Part shown: positions 28,071 through 38,444 of the stretch, piece after piece
Numbering within the stretch: position 1 is the stretch's first letter
Layout of the letters: each line of letters opens with the position of its first letter
Assembly (NCBI RefSeq): GCF_010091925.1
Contig: NZ_WVID01000006.1
Span: 141,775-205,774, forward strand
Reading direction: 5' to 3'
DNA: 64,000 bases
Source: Nostoc sp. B(2019)
GTDB taxonomy: Bacteria; Cyanobacteriota; Cyanobacteriia; Cyanobacteriales; Nostocaceae
The notes under the pieces: generated by a model
What the model saw: the letters and a program-made list of their open reading frames with translations, nothing else
Told to the model about the DNA's origin: nothing
The model's database searches: none
Program-made: the position numbers and the translations under genes

Positions 28071-28730
28071 TTATACCCATGCGGCTGCTGCTTCCCAACC
28101 TAAACCTCGTCGTGTAATCATTGCTTCCTCTCCTGTCAAGTCCAAAATAGTAGACACTTCATAAGTTGGTTCCTCGCCAGTATCTACAATTACATCTACC
28201 AGGCTGTTCAAACGGTCAAATAGCTCCACCCGTGACAGAATAGGTTCTGGATCTACTCGATCTATCTCATCATCTGCCTCATCTGGTGGCAGGTGTGCTG
28301 AAGTCGAAATAATCGGATTACCTAACGCTGCCAACAAAGCTAAACACGCATTATGATTTGGCACTCGAATCCCAGTAGTTTTTCGCTTGGGATTTTGCGC
28401 TAATCGCGGTACTAACTTGGTCGCTGGGAGCAAAAATGTATATGGGCCAGGTATTAGGCGCTTCATAATCCGATAGGCTGTGTCACTTACGGAGGCATAA
28501 GTTGCCACGTTTGAAAGCGAAGGACATAAAAATGTCAGTGGTTTATCATTCGCTAGCTGCTTAATTTGCCGCACTCGTTCTACCGCCGACTTAGCATTCA
28601 AATCACAACCAATCGCATAAACTGTATCAGTAGGATAAAGCATGACTGCGCCACTAGAGAGCGCCGACTTTATTTCCTCTATTCGACGAATTTGAGGATT
28701 GTCCGGATGAACAGGGAAAATTTTTGCCAT
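28071..28730 (-). CDS. L-threonylcarbamoyladenylate synthase family (Sua5/YciO/YrdC)
   Basis: A 219-residue protein of the Sua5/YciO/YrdC fold. Members make threonylcarbamoyl-AMP for the t6A37 modification of ANN-decoding tRNAs. Conserved pieces are GAVMLYPTDTVYAIGCDL (about 33-50), the KPLTFLCP strand, GPYTFLLPAT, TTGIRVPNH and NPIISTSAHL. The 219-residue length lacks the extra Sua5 C-terminal domain, so it is nearest YrdC/YciO. YciO-type paralogues may have other roles. Confidence 0.88.
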   Translation of the reverse strand: MAKIFPVHPDNPQIRRIEEIKSALSSGAVMLYPTDTVYAIGCDLNAKSAVERVRQIKQLANDKPLTFLCPSLSNVATYASVSDTAYRIMKRLIPGPYTFLLPATKLVPRLAQNPKRKTTGIRVPNHNACLALLAALGNPIISTSAHLPPDEADDEIDRVDPEPILSRVELFDRLNSLVDVIVDTGEEPTYEVSTILDLTGEEAMITRRGLGWEAAAAWV

Positions 28731-28820
28731 AGAACGGGGATTTGGGAATTGGGCAAGGGGGAATGGAGAATGGGGAATGGGGGAAGTAATTTAATGACTA
28801 ATGACCATTGACAAATGACT

Positions 28821-30098
28821 ATGAATAAAATAGCTTATCTTCAATGTCCGACAGGAATTTCTGGTGATATGTGCCTGGGAGCCTTGGTAAGTCTGGGGGT
28901 TCCTGTAGAGTATTTAGTTGAAAAACTTAATAGGTTGGGGATTGAACAGGAGTACCATTTAAGAGCGGAACTTGTCCAACGTAATGGTCAGGAGGCGACT
29001 AAAGTTCATGTGGATTTAGCTCATCACCACGACCATGATCATGAACATAGTCATCAGCATGGACGCCACCTGCCAGAAATAGAGCGGATGATTCTCAAAG
29101 CGGGGTTGCCATCACGGGCAGAAGCTTGGAGTTTGGCAGTATTCCGACAGCTAGCAGTAGCAGAAGGGGCAGTACATGGCATTGCTCCAGAAAAAGTTCA
29201 TTTCCATGAGGTGGGTGCAGTAGATGCGATCGCGGATATCGTTGGTACTTGCCTGGGATTGGATTGGTTAGGTATTGAAAGTAATAATGAAGGATTGCCC
29301 TTACTATACTGCTCAGCATTCCCGACAGGTGGCGGCACTGTTCGGGCAGCACATGGTCAGATGGCAGTACCAGTACCAGCGGTGTTGAAGTTGTGGGAAA
29401 TGCGGGGTTGTCCGGTTTATAGCAATGGCATTGAACGGGAACTGGTGACACCAACGGGAGCTGCGATCGCCACTACTTTGGCAAGAGACTTTGGTGCGCC
29501 ACCTGCGATCGCCATCAAGCAAGTAGGACTGGGAGCAGGTTCCCTAAATTTAGCTATCCCCAACATCCTACGCCTTTGGTTGGGTGAAAGCACCAGTCTA
29601 GAGTCCAATGTTACTGATTCTGAAACTACTAGCCCTACTTTAGAAACCATATCGGTTCTAGAAACTCAAATTGATGACTTAAATCCGCAGGCGATCGGCT
29701 ATGTGTTTGAAGCCTTGTTTACCGCTGGTGCGGTAGATGTTTTTACCCAGCCAATAGGCATGAAAAAATCTCGTCCAGGGATTTTACTAACCGTGATTTG
29801 TCATCCAGAAAATCTAGTAAGTTGTGAAGCTGTTTTATTCCGTGAAACCACTACTTTAGGTATTCGGCGAACAACTGGACAACGCGCCATCTTGCAACGA
29901 GAAATTCAACAAGTGGAAACTAAATATGGCAAAGTGCGCGTCAAGGTGGCATGGCGAGGAAAATTACAAGATAAACTGATTACTAATGTGCAGCCAGAGT
30001 ATGAAGATTGTGCAGAATTAGCGCTAAAACATAATATTCCCTGGCGAGAAATTCAGCGGTTGGCGCTGCATAGTTGGTATTTAGAAAATCAAAATTAG
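28821..30098 (+). CDS. larC: Nickel-pincer cofactor metallochaperone LarC
   Basis: A 425-residue protein (from ATG 28821) that inserts nickel into the pyridinium-dithiocarboxylate cofactor of lactate racemase-type enzymes. It starts MNKIAYLQCPTGISGDM. Residues about 55-75 form a His-rich metal-binding stretch (HHHDHDHEHSHQHGRH). Later pieces are VHFHEVGAVDAIADIVG, ERELVTPTGAAIATTL, LETQIDDLNPQ and FRETTTLGIR. ATG 28815 is possible but lies in an STRR (TGACTAATGACCATTGACAAATGACT), so I prefer 28821. larA and larB are not in the window. Confidence 0.9.
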   Translation: MNKIAYLQCPTGISGDMCLGALVSLGVPVEYLVEKLNRLGIEQEYHLRAELVQRNGQEATKVHVDLAHHHDHDHEHSHQHGRHLPEIERMILKAGLPSRAEAWSLAVFRQLAVAEGAVHGIAPEKVHFHEVGAVDAIADIVGTCLGLDWLGIESNNEGLPLLYCSAFPTGGGTVRAAHGQMAVPVPAVLKLWEMRGCPVYSNGIERELVTPTGAAIATTLARDFGAPPAIAIKQVGLGAGSLNLAIPNILRLWLGESTSLESNVTDSETTSPTLETISVLETQIDDLNPQAIGYVFEALFTAGAVDVFTQPIGMKKSRPGILLTVICHPENLVSCEAVLFRETTTLGIRRTTGQRAILQREIQQVETKYGKVRVKVAWRGKLQDKLITNVQPEYEDCAELALKHNIPWREIQRLALHSWYLENQN

Positions 30099-30147
30099 AC
30101 CCCAAAAACATCTGTTTTGAAAAAAGATTATTTCATTAACCTAACCT

Positions 30148-30187
30148 GAAATCCCCTTTAAGCATTTTCTAAAGGGGTTTCTTTAAT
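30148..30187 (+). terminator. Rho-independent terminator of larC
   Basis: CCCCTTTA (30153-30160) pairs with TAAAGGGG (30170-30177), extended by GAAA/TTTC around a one-base bulge. The loop is about 9 nt, followed by a T-rich tail (TTTCTTTAATATA). It is 50 bp after the larC stop. Confidence 0.75.
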
Positions 30188-30369
30188 ATAACTAACAATA
30201 TATTATTATATATCAAAGTGCTGAGTGCTGAAGCGCGGTAGCGGGGCGTTTAGCCCGTGCTGAGTTAAAATCCAGTTAGTAAAAGTTTTTGAGTAATCAA
30301 GATTGTCCTAACCTATACTTCGACTGTTATATTATTAGTTTGATTTTAAAATGCTATACAAAAGCTAAT

Positions 30370-30813
30370 TTAGAAAATTAACGTTTCTAACTTTGCTTGC
30401 ACTTCTTCTATTAAATCTGTTGAAACAGTTTCAACAAATTTTACTTTTCTAGCTTTCCAGTCAAGTGTTTTAATTTGATCGGCTAGCACAATTCCCTCTG
30501 TTTTCATGTCTTCAGTAAGCGGAACTTCAAATTTAAGCCCTTTTGATTTACTAGTTATGGGACACGCCAAAACTAGAGAAGACATTTGATTGTATCTAAT
30601 TGGAGATATAACGAGAACAGGGCGGTAGCCCTGTTGCTCGCGTCCTTGTTGTTGAAGCTCATTATTCAGCGTTACAGCAATGTCTTCAAATGACATTCCA
30701 GCTTTGTGAAGGGCAAATGCACGCTGAATTGAATCAACAGTAAACTGTTTCTCTGCTCCAAATTCTAACTTTATAATATCTCCTCTTTCAGGAAAATATG
30801 GTTTAACTACCAA
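30370..30813 (-). CDS. PemK/MazF-type toxin with an internal insertion
   Basis: A 147-residue MazF/PemK-family ribonuclease toxin, probable partner of the upstream MazE. It starts with TTG 30813, with GGAG 10 nt upstream, overlapping mazE by 7 nt. The N-terminal strand PERGDIIKLEF and the later GREQQGYRPVLVISP, ACPITSKSKGLKFEVPL and LADQIKTLDW are canonical. Between them (about residues 19-56) sits an extra helical segment (TVDSIQRAFALHKAGMSFED) that ordinary MazF (about 110 residues) lacks. Confidence 0.88.
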   Translation of the reverse strand: MVVKPYFPERGDIIKLEFGAEKQFTVDSIQRAFALHKAGMSFEDIAVTLNNELQQQGREQQGYRPVLVISPIRYNQMSSLVLACPITSKSKGLKFEVPLTEDMKTEGIVLADQIKTLDWKARKVKFVETVSTDLIEEVQAKLETLIF

Positions 30814-31049
30814 TCTTCATTCTCCACAGCATTGCCAGTTTCAAATTCAGAATGAAAATTCTCAGGAGTCATTCCTTCCAATAACTCATCAAGAGTATAT
30901 TTTCTTCTTTTTTGTGGCGTGATAATAATGCTGTTTCCTTCTACGGAAAAATCTATGCCGATGCCTTCAGTTACGTGTGCTTGTTCAGCTATCGATTTTG
31001 GAATCCTGATAGCTAAACTATTTCCCCATTTAGCAACAACAGCTGTCAT
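30807..31049 (-). CDS. MazE/AbrB-type antitoxin
   Basis: An 80-residue antitoxin. The swapped-hairpin AbrB domain is MTAVVAKWGNSLAIRIPKSIAEQAH with the follow-on VEGNSIIITPQ. An acidic C-terminal toxin-binding tail ends VENEDW. ATG 31049 is preferred: GGAG lies 7 nt before it, whereas the longer frame would need a TTG at 31061 inside that site. It precedes and overlaps the MazF-like gene, the standard antitoxin-first order that usually goes with autorepression. Confidence 0.9.
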   Translation of the reverse strand: MTAVVAKWGNSLAIRIPKSIAEQAHVTEGIGIDFSVEGNSIIITPQKRRKYTLDELLEGMTPENFHSEFETGNAVENEDW

Positions 31050-31404
31050 AGTTAGCTCCAAAATAATTTCGTTAAAACCTATACGTTTAGGCTTCAGCTT
31101 TCTTAGTTAAAGCAAAATGCTGTTATATGTCTGACGTATATACTTTGAATATACACATTAATCTACAGGGTGTCTACACCCTCGTATTTATTTATAAATT
31201 ATCAGTATAAAAAATACTGTATTTCAAAATTTAGCCATTACCGAGCAACAGAGATGCTTGGCATTGGTTTAATACTTTTGCCTAATGCCAGCCACGATCG
31301 CGCAAGAAAGGTGTACAGTATTGGCTTACGAAAAGCCCGCGTGTCATTAGTTTCACTCTATGTAACATGCAGGCTTTCTTACTTTTTTCTTTCCTAAAGT
31401 GAAT
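31050..31404. other. Intergenic region mazE / SDR gene
   Basis: About 350 bp, AT-rich, holding the mazEF promoter region. An open frame at 31170-31397 (+) is composition-driven (Ser/Leu/Tyr-rich, no pattern) and rejected. A small inverted pair (GCCCGCGTG / CATGCAGGCTT) near 31338-31376, followed by TTTTTTCTTTCC, may form a weak hairpin. Confidence 0.35.
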
Positions 31405-32262
31405 CTATAAACCCATTGAATATAACATTAGACGGTCATAAACTTTGTCGGGCAAAAAACGCTTGAGGACTGCTGCGATTTTGGCATCTTGTCCAACCAG
31501 ATAGCGGGTTTTTGGCTGCTTGGCAGTGAGTGCATGAACAACAGCTTGAGCTACAATATCCGCAGAAATGCCTTTAGATGCGATAATTCCCACTTTCTTA
31601 CGTACAGCATTCATTGCATGGCCGTAGAGATAGTTTGCCGAATCGGGTAAATTCTGCTGTGCTATGTCAGCTTGAGTTAAGGACTTGTCCCAAATTGGAG
31701 TAGCGATCGCACCAGGTTCAATAATTGAAACCGAGATTCCCCAAGGTCGTAATTCCATACGCAACACATCAGTAATTGCTTCCAGCGCAAATTTTGAAGC
31801 ATTGTAAGCTCCAAGCAACGGGGCGGCACTTCTACCACTAATCGAACCCATATTGACAATTCGACCATGACCTTGGCGTAATAGTCCGAGAAATGCTTGT
31901 GTTACTGCTAGTTGCCCGGTGACGTTAACCTCCATCTGCTGTTGAAATTCGGCAATGGGTACTAATTCTAACGGGCCTGGAACGGCAATTCCAGCGTTAT
32001 TTACTAAACCTAAAATTCCACTACTACCAACTGCGTTTGTTAATGTTTCAACTGCAAATGTAATTGAATCAGCGTCAGTAACATCTAAAAAAATAGGAAT
32101 GAGTTTTTGTGATGCTTTCTGTTTTAGCTTTTGAGCATCAATATCTTTACGCACGCCAGCAAAGACAGAGAAACCTAACTTATCTAAAAGCAAAGCACAG
32201 GCCTCACCAATTCCTGTTGATGCGCCTGTAATCACAACTGTACGTTGAATTTCTGCAACCAT
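31405..32262 (-). CDS. Short-chain dehydrogenase/reductase
   Basis: A 285-residue classical SDR oxidoreductase with an NAD(P)-binding Rossmann fold. The motifs are TGASTGIG (residues 13-20), NNAG (about 90), the catalytic Ser in MGSISGRSA and Y-N-A-S-K (YNASKFALEA). The C-terminal segment is extended relative to the 250-residue norm (TKARYLVGQDAKIAAVL-like region), as in retinol-dehydrogenase-type SDRs. The substrate is unknown. Confidence 0.9.
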   Translation of the reverse strand: MVAEIQRTVVITGASTGIGEACALLLDKLGFSVFAGVRKDIDAQKLKQKASQKLIPIFLDVTDADSITFAVETLTNAVGSSGILGLVNNAGIAVPGPLELVPIAEFQQQMEVNVTGQLAVTQAFLGLLRQGHGRIVNMGSISGRSAAPLLGAYNASKFALEAITDVLRMELRPWGISVSIIEPGAIATPIWDKSLTQADIAQQNLPDSANYLYGHAMNAVRKKVGIIASKGISADIVAQAVVHALTAKQPKTRYLVGQDAKIAAVLKRFLPDKVYDRLMLYSMGL

Positions 32263-33421
<1,159 letters not shown>

Positions 33422-33430
33422 AAAGCTCAA

Positions 33431-33545
33431 TGCTGAGTACTGAGTACTGAGTGCTAAGTACTAAGTGCTGAAACAAGAAGTAAGAGCAAATAATTTCTTA
33501 ATTCTTCACTCAGGACTCAAAACTCAGCACTCAAGACTTTTTTAA
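33431..33545. repeat. Heptameric STRR array after psaC
   Basis: Tandem 7-mers of the type CTGAGTA/CTGAGTG/CTAAGTA (33433-33470), then complementary units ACTCAGG, ACTCAAA, ACTCAGCACTC (33507-33534) and TTTTTTT. The two halves can pair imperfectly, so the array may also act as the psaC terminator. Confidence 0.6.
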
Positions 33546-33828
33546 AGTGTCTCAATAGCAAGTATTTTTAGCATTGTAGAGTGGGCGCTGCCCGCCTTGC
33601 AAAATCTGACTTTTAGATTGGGGATGTAATCTCTGGATATCCAACTCCTAGAAACTGCTCTGATACCGTAGGCTTAAGAGCAGAAAATTAGCTGTAAAAG
33701 CCCAAAATCTATAACAATACCTAGTGGCAGAGGGAGCATACGGCTCCCTTTTTCCTTTGCCAAAACGCTACGTTTGTGGTAAGAACTATACTGGATTTAA
33801 TGATCCTAAAAACAAAGTGGTGTGAGCA
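33546..33828. other. Upstream region of glmS
   Basis: About 280 bp with a palindromic repeat (GTGGGCGCTGCCCGCC, about 33580) and an imperfect hairpin GGCAGAGGGAGCATACGGCTCCCTTTTTCC at about 33726-33753. The second may be a terminator or part of the glmS leader. No ribozyme consensus is recognised. Confidence 0.4.
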
Positions 33829-35733
33829 ATGTGCGGAATCGTTGGATATATAGGCACTCAAGCAGCGACAGAAATTTTATTGGCTGGGCTAGAAAAACTT
33901 GAGTATAGAGGTTACGATTCCGCTGGAATCGCCACCATTTGGGAAGGTGAAGTGAATTGTGTGCGGGCAAAAGGTAAACTACATAACCTGCGTTCTAAAC
34001 TCGAACAAATAGAAACACCCGCTCAAATTGGTATTGGTCATACACGCTGGGCAACTCATGGTAAACCAGAAGAGTACAACGCCCATCCCCATTTGGATAC
34101 AGCAAAGCGAGTAGCAGTGATCCAAAATGGTATTATTGAAAATTACCGCGAATTACGCGAAGAACTTAAACAAAAGGGACACCAGTTTCGTTCTGAAACT
34201 GACACAGAAGTCATTCCCCACCTAATCGCTGAATTCTTAAAAAACCCTCCCTCTTCCCCTCTAACTCACTCCCCTTCTCCCTTCCTAGAAGCAGTTCGCC
34301 AAGCTGTTAACCGTTTGAAGGGGGCGTTTGCACTGGCAATTATTTCTGCTGACTATCCAGATGAACTAATTGCTGTCCGCCAAAATGCGCCCTTGGTGAT
34401 TGGTTTTGGTCAAGGCGAGTTCTTTTGTGCTTCTGACACACCGGCGATCGTTGCCCATACCTGTGCAGTGTTACCACTGGAAAATGGTGAAATTGCCCGT
34501 CTGACACCATTGGGCGTTGAGATTTATAACTTTGCTGGCGACAGGTTGAAAAAACAGCCCCGAATGCTCAACTTGAATCCCACGATGGTAGAAAAACAGG
34601 GATTCAAACACTTCATGCTCAAGGAAATTCACGAGCAACCAGGGGTAGTAAGAGCCAGTTTAGAAGCTTACTTTAATCCTGATGTCAATCCAGCCATTAC
34701 ATCTACTCAATCGCCAATTAATCTTGGTTTGCCTGAGAAATTCTATACTGATTTAGAACAAATTCATATTGTCGCCTGCGGTACAAGTTGGCACGCAGCA
34801 TTAGTAGGAAAATATTTAATCGAACAGTTAGCAGGAATCTCTACTCAAGTACATTATGCTTCTGAGTATCGCTATGCACCATCACCACTAACGCCCAATA
34901 CATTAATTATTGGTGTTACTCAATCAGGTGAAACTGCTGATACCTTGGCGGCTTTAGCGATGGAAAAAGAACGTCGCCAAGACACAGAACCCAAATATCA
35001 AGCCCGACTGCTAGGTATTACTAATCGTCCAGAAAGCAGCCTTGGTAACATGGTATCGCACATTATCAATACCCTAGCGGGAATTGAAATTGGGGTGGCG
35101 GCGACAAAAACTTTTACCGCTCAACTGATGGCGTTTTATGCTTTAGCATTAGATTTAGCTTATCGCCGCCAGACGGTTTCTCCAGATGCTTTAGAGAAGA
35201 TTATCAACGGATTACGACAAATTCCCAAAGATATTGAAGCAACTTTGGAAACTCAAGAAAGTTTAACCGAACATCTAGCCCACGAATTTGCTGAAACTAC
35301 AGATTTCATCTTTGTAGGAAGGGGGATTAACTTTCCCATAGCTTTGGAAGGAGCATTGAAATTAAAAGAAATTAGCTACATTCACGCCGAAGGGTATCCT
35401 GCTGGAGAAATGAAGCACGGGCCCATAGCCCTTTTAGATGCGAAAGTACCAGTAGTTGCGATCGCAATTCCTGGTAGTGTTTACGAAAAAGTTATTTCTA
35501 ACGCCCAAGAAGCAAAAGCCAGAGATTCTCGTTTAATTGGCGTTACTCCCGTTAACGATGGCGAAGCAGCAGAAATCTTTAACGACTTACTCCCAGTTTC
35601 AAATGTGGAAGAGTTACTTTCTCCCATTCTCACGGTAGTTCCCTTACAATTATTGGCTTATCATATTGCTGCTCGTCGCGGTTTAGATGTCGATCAGCCA
35701 AGGAATTTAGCCAAGTCCGTAACGGTAGAATAA
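33829..35733 (+). CDS. glmS: Glutamine-fructose-6-phosphate aminotransferase GlmS
   Basis: Makes glucosamine-6-phosphate from fructose-6-phosphate and glutamine, the first step to UDP-GlcNAc for peptidoglycan. The 634-residue protein has an N-terminal glutaminase domain with nucleophile Cys after Met (MCGIVGYIGT), GHTRWATHGKP and the oxyanion region. Two SIS isomerase domains follow (CGTSWHA, TQSGETADTL; later GRGINFPIALEGALKLKEISYIHAEGYPAGEMKHGP). The terminal DVDQPRNLAKSVTVE is invariant. A Pro/Ser-rich insert (PPSSPLTHSPSPF, about 143-155) in the glutaminase domain is encoded by a pyrimidine-rich repeat. Confidence 0.96.
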   Translation: MCGIVGYIGTQAATEILLAGLEKLEYRGYDSAGIATIWEGEVNCVRAKGKLHNLRSKLEQIETPAQIGIGHTRWATHGKPEEYNAHPHLDTAKRVAVIQNGIIENYRELREELKQKGHQFRSETDTEVIPHLIAEFLKNPPSSPLTHSPSPFLEAVRQAVNRLKGAFALAIISADYPDELIAVRQNAPLVIGFGQGEFFCASDTPAIVAHTCAVLPLENGEIARLTPLGVEIYNFAGDRLKKQPRMLNLNPTMVEKQGFKHFMLKEIHEQPGVVRASLEAYFNPDVNPAITSTQSPINLGLPEKFYTDLEQIHIVACGTSWHAALVGKYLIEQLAGISTQVHYASEYRYAPSPLTPNTLIIGVTQSGETADTLAALAMEKERRQDTEPKYQARLLGITNRPESSLGNMVSHIINTLAGIEIGVAATKTFTAQLMAFYALALDLAYRRQTVSPDALEKIINGLRQIPKDIEATLETQESLTEHLAHEFAETTDFIFVGRGINFPIALEGALKLKEISYIHAEGYPAGEMKHGPIALLDAKVPVVAIAIPGSVYEKVISNAQEAKARDSRLIGVTPVNDGEAAEIFNDLLPVSNVEELLSPILTVVPLQLLAYHIAARRGLDVDQPRNLAKSVTVE

Positions 35734-35806
35734 TCTATTGATAGAGGTAGTAGCGTTATAAGCTCTGAGGACTACCTCAAAAAAACCATTTATTAGAGGT
35801 TACGCC

Positions 35807-36379
35807 ATGACACAGATAACTACAGAGCGTGCATACTCTTTTGAAGAATATCTTGCTTATGACGATGGTACTGATAACCGTTATGAACTAGTGGATGGGA
35901 AACTTGAACGTATGAATCCACCTACTTTCAGACATCTACTACTTGCTAAATTTCTTGAACAGACATTTGACACAGAAATCAATCGCTTGAGTTTACCTTG
36001 GCTATGCTTTAGAGAGGCGGGGGTGAGAACGGGATGGCGGAAGTCAAGATTGCCTGATGTTTATGTTGTAACAGCTGAACAGGTAATGGAATTTCTTGAT
36101 GAGTCTGCTGTTTGTCAATCTGCGCCGATATTAGTAGTGGAAGTTGTCAGTCTTGATTCAGTGAAACGTGATTATCGCCACAAGCGTTCTGAATATGCAG
36201 CGCTGGAGATTCCTGAGTATTGGATTGTAGACCCAATCAAGTCAAAAATTACGATTTTATTGTTGGAAGAAGGATTGTACGAGGAAAAAGAGTTTAGCGG
36301 AAGTCAGCAAATTGTGTCTGCAACTTTCCCAGAAATTGCGCTTACAGTTGAACAAGTTTTAGCTGCGGGTAATAAGTGA
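35807..36379 (+). CDS. Uma2 family (DUF820) putative endonuclease
   Basis: A 190-residue member of the PD-(D/E)XK-like Uma2/DUF820 family, hugely expanded in cyanobacteria. The pattern is YELVDGKLERMNPPT (25-39), the acidic site SRLPDVYVVT, ILVVEVVSLDSVKRDYRHKRSEYAALEIPEYWIVDP with the Glu-x-Val and a later Lys, and the C-terminal strand. Its biological role is unknown; many members sit near mobile DNA. It is followed by 26 bp and a convergent response regulator gene. Confidence 0.88.
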   Translation: MTQITTERAYSFEEYLAYDDGTDNRYELVDGKLERMNPPTFRHLLLAKFLEQTFDTEINRLSLPWLCFREAGVRTGWRKSRLPDVYVVTAEQVMEFLDESAVCQSAPILVVEVVSLDSVKRDYRHKRSEYAALEIPEYWIVDPIKSKITILLLEEGLYEEKEFSGSQQIVSATFPEIALTVEQVLAAGNK

Positions 36380-36405
36380 GTGCTATCCATAAATTGTGCA
36401 GCTTG

Positions 36406-37110
36406 TCAATCAATTAAACCTGCTTCTCTGGCTCGGATTTGAGTTATGATTCGCAGATTTTTTCCTTGATTTTTTAATTCTTCACCATCAATACCTAAAG
36501 CGTTTTGCAGCTTATCCCAGTAGTGACGTACCATGCGTTCAGATACACTAATACGTTGAGCGATCGCCTTATCTTGTAATCCTTCTTGAAACGCTAGAGT
36601 CAGCAGTATTCGCCACTCTGGTTTGACTTCTAATTCCGAATAAATATCTTTAATATCTTTCGTATGAGTTAATCCCTGTAATGCCCATTTAACTCTGGCA
36701 AGCATTTCCTGACTAGAAAGACTTTTATCAGCAACAGTAAAGCCTCCTTTGTAGGCGTCAATCTCAGGCTTCATCCTCACCAATGTCCGAATATGGGCGC
36801 TTTGAACAACGATATTCAAGTTGGAATAATTCTCCATCAAATTTCTAAGGAGTTGCATACCTGTGTTAGTTGATGCTATCTTCCCAGGCTTTTCTGGAAT
36901 ATAAATATCAATTACAACAAGATCGGGCTGCAAAACCGACACTTGATTTAAAGCGCTTTCGGCAGTTTGAGCAGTGAAAATTTTAGCATCTGGGTACTGA
37001 GAGCGTAGCACCTCGATGGTTCCATTTAGACATATCTCGTGACAATCAATTAAAAACAGTTTAAGTGATGCCTTTTCTGGTAAATTTTGGCTCATACTGC
37101 TGTCTCTCAT
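36406..37110 (-). CDS. Response regulator with HTH output
   Basis: A 234-residue two-domain regulator. The receiver (about 15-145) has FLIDCHE and the probable phospho-acceptor Asp68 (LVVIDIYIPEKPG). The C-terminal NarL/LuxR-like helix-turn-helix is LTLAFQEGLQDKAIAQRISVSERMVRHYWDKLQNALGI (about 168-205). The start could be Met1 or Met6. No cognate kinase is adjacent. The long C-terminal helix after the HTH (QIRAREAGLID) is common in cyanobacterial versions. Confidence 0.85.
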   Translation of the reverse strand: MRDSSMSQNLPEKASLKLFLIDCHEICLNGTIEVLRSQYPDAKIFTAQTAESALNQVSVLQPDLVVIDIYIPEKPGKIASTNTGMQLLRNLMENYSNLNIVVQSAHIRTLVRMKPEIDAYKGGFTVADKSLSSQEMLARVKWALQGLTHTKDIKDIYSELEVKPEWRILLTLAFQEGLQDKAIAQRISVSERMVRHYWDKLQNALGIDGEELKNQGKNLRIITQIRAREAGLID

Positions 37111-37153
37111 TTGAATGCTTTTCCGATCAGGCTTGATATCTGATATTCACCGC

Positions 37154-37351
37154 CTATGAATACTTCATCTTGTTAATGTGATTTTCCTGACGCCGCCAGT
37201 ATTTAATCGTAGGTGGTGACTCTAAATCTTGGAAAATATCAACATCATCGTTTATAATTCCAGGTTTGTGATATACTGCGGGTGCAATAATCGCAACTTG
37301 CTGCTGTGGGCTTTTTAGAACAGCTTGGCTTTTCCTAACAGAGCATTTCAC
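37154..37351 (-). CDS. Possible small hypothetical protein
   Basis: A 65-codon frame (MKCSVRKSQAVLKSPQQ..., ending HINKMKYS) 43 bp upstream of the response regulator on the same strand. It might be the first gene of that transcript or a relic. I do not recognise it, and no convincing Shine-Dalgarno is seen, so support is weak. Confidence 0.25.
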   Translation of the reverse strand: MKCSVRKSQAVLKSPQQQVAIIAPAVYHKPGIINDDVDIFQDLESPPTIKYWRRQENHINKMKYS

Positions 37352-37656
37352 TGTTTAATGCGTAGTTTACCGCCGTAGGCATCGCCTATTTCATCCAAAA
37401 TTTGTTGAAAAAATTGGCGTTTAGATATCGATTCTTTTTCTATAGAGATAAAATGCACATAAGCTAAATAAATATTGAATGTACGCAGATATAAATCTGC
37501 TTAAGATTTACTTGGAACTTTTAACCACATCATGGCGATAATGAGACAAATTATTAGATATGATTGTAAAACCCGTTTCCGTTAATAAAAGCAGCCCAAA
37601 TAATCATAAAACTTAGAGATACTGAAATTATTTAACTTAATTACTTCTCTATAAAA
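37352..37656. other. Intergenic region upstream of the DNA glycosylase gene
   Basis: About 305 bp, AT-rich, with a small repeat piece (GCCGTAGGCATCGCC, about 37372). It holds divergent promoters for the response regulator side and the glycosylase. No gene is seen. Confidence 0.35.
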
Positions 37657-38286
37657 ATGTTAGAAACATTGAATAATCAAAACTTTGCTTATGGTTTGAA
37701 AGTTATTGCTTCACGCGATTCAGACTTAGCAGATATTCTTCAATCTTTGGGTTATCCACCTCTTTGGGTACGCGAACCAGGCTTTGCAACACTGATTCAA
37801 ATCATCCTAGAACAACAAGTATCTTTAGCATCAGCTAAAGCAGTTTTTGAGCGGTTGCAACAAAGTTTATTGCCAATTACTCCAGAGCGATTTTTGACTT
37901 TAAATGATGACCAAATCAAAAAAATTGGATTCAGCAGGCAAAAAGCTCTTTACGGGCGCTTGTTAGCAGAGTCTATAATTACTGGACAGCTTGATTTACT
38001 TACTCTTAGCGGAATGGATGATGAGGATGTACGTTCTGTTCTCAAAAAGAGTAAAGGTATTGGAGACTGGACAGTTGATATATATTTATTGATGGCATTG
38101 CGGCGACCAGATAGTTTACCAAAGGGAGACTTAGGGTTAGCATTGGCAATACAGAAAGTGAAACGATTGCAACAAAGACCCACACCACAGGAAATAGAGA
38201 GTATTGCCGAAAACTGGCGACCGTGGAGAGCATTAGCCACTCGTTTATTATGGCACTATTATTTGAGTGAGCGATCGCTAAAGTAA
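37657..38286 (+). CDS. HhH-GPD DNA glycosylase, AlkA-like
   Basis: A 209-residue DNA-3-methyladenine glycosylase II-type base-excision enzyme. Helix-hairpin-helix: LKKSKGIGDWTVDIYLLMAL (about 128-147). The GPD loop with the catalytic Asp is LPKGDLGL (about 153-160). The N-terminal part contains IILEQQVSLASAKAVFERL, the usual AlkA family helix. It lacks the extra N-terminal AlkA beta domain of E. coli and is a minimal version. It removes alkylated purines from DNA. Confidence 0.92.
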   Translation: MLETLNNQNFAYGLKVIASRDSDLADILQSLGYPPLWVREPGFATLIQIILEQQVSLASAKAVFERLQQSLLPITPERFLTLNDDQIKKIGFSRQKALYGRLLAESIITGQLDLLTLSGMDDEDVRSVLKKSKGIGDWTVDIYLLMALRRPDSLPKGDLGLALAIQKVKRLQQRPTPQEIESIAENWRPWRALATRLLWHYYLSERSLK

Positions 38287-38379
38287 TGAGATTATGTACC
38301 ACTGGCAGCAGTGCGATCGCAGATAATTTTAATATAGTAATACCAATTTAAAAAAATAATGCGACAGATAAACCATTGT

Positions 38380-38404
38380 AGAGACGTTGCATTGCAACGT
38401 CTCT
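38380..38404. terminator. Bidirectional hairpin repeat between convergent genes
   Basis: AGAGACGTTGCA-T-TGCAACGTCTCT: a perfect 12-bp inverted repeat followed by TTATTTT on the plus strand. It lies between the glycosylase (+) and the methyltransferase (-) and can serve both as terminator. This GTAGAGACGTTGCA palindrome is a common dispersed Nostoc repeat. Confidence 0.65.
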
Positions 38405-38444
38405 TTATTTTGATCTGCGATGAAAAATCGTCAGAACAAATTAT

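Noticed and set aside
31170-31397. 75-codon plus-strand frame between mazE and the SDR gene
   Set aside because: No Shine-Dalgarno, no family pattern; its composition follows the AT-rich background.
33546-33828. glmS ribozyme or riboswitch upstream of glmS
   Set aside because: No ribozyme core consensus is recognised. The hairpin present can be explained as a leader or terminator structure.
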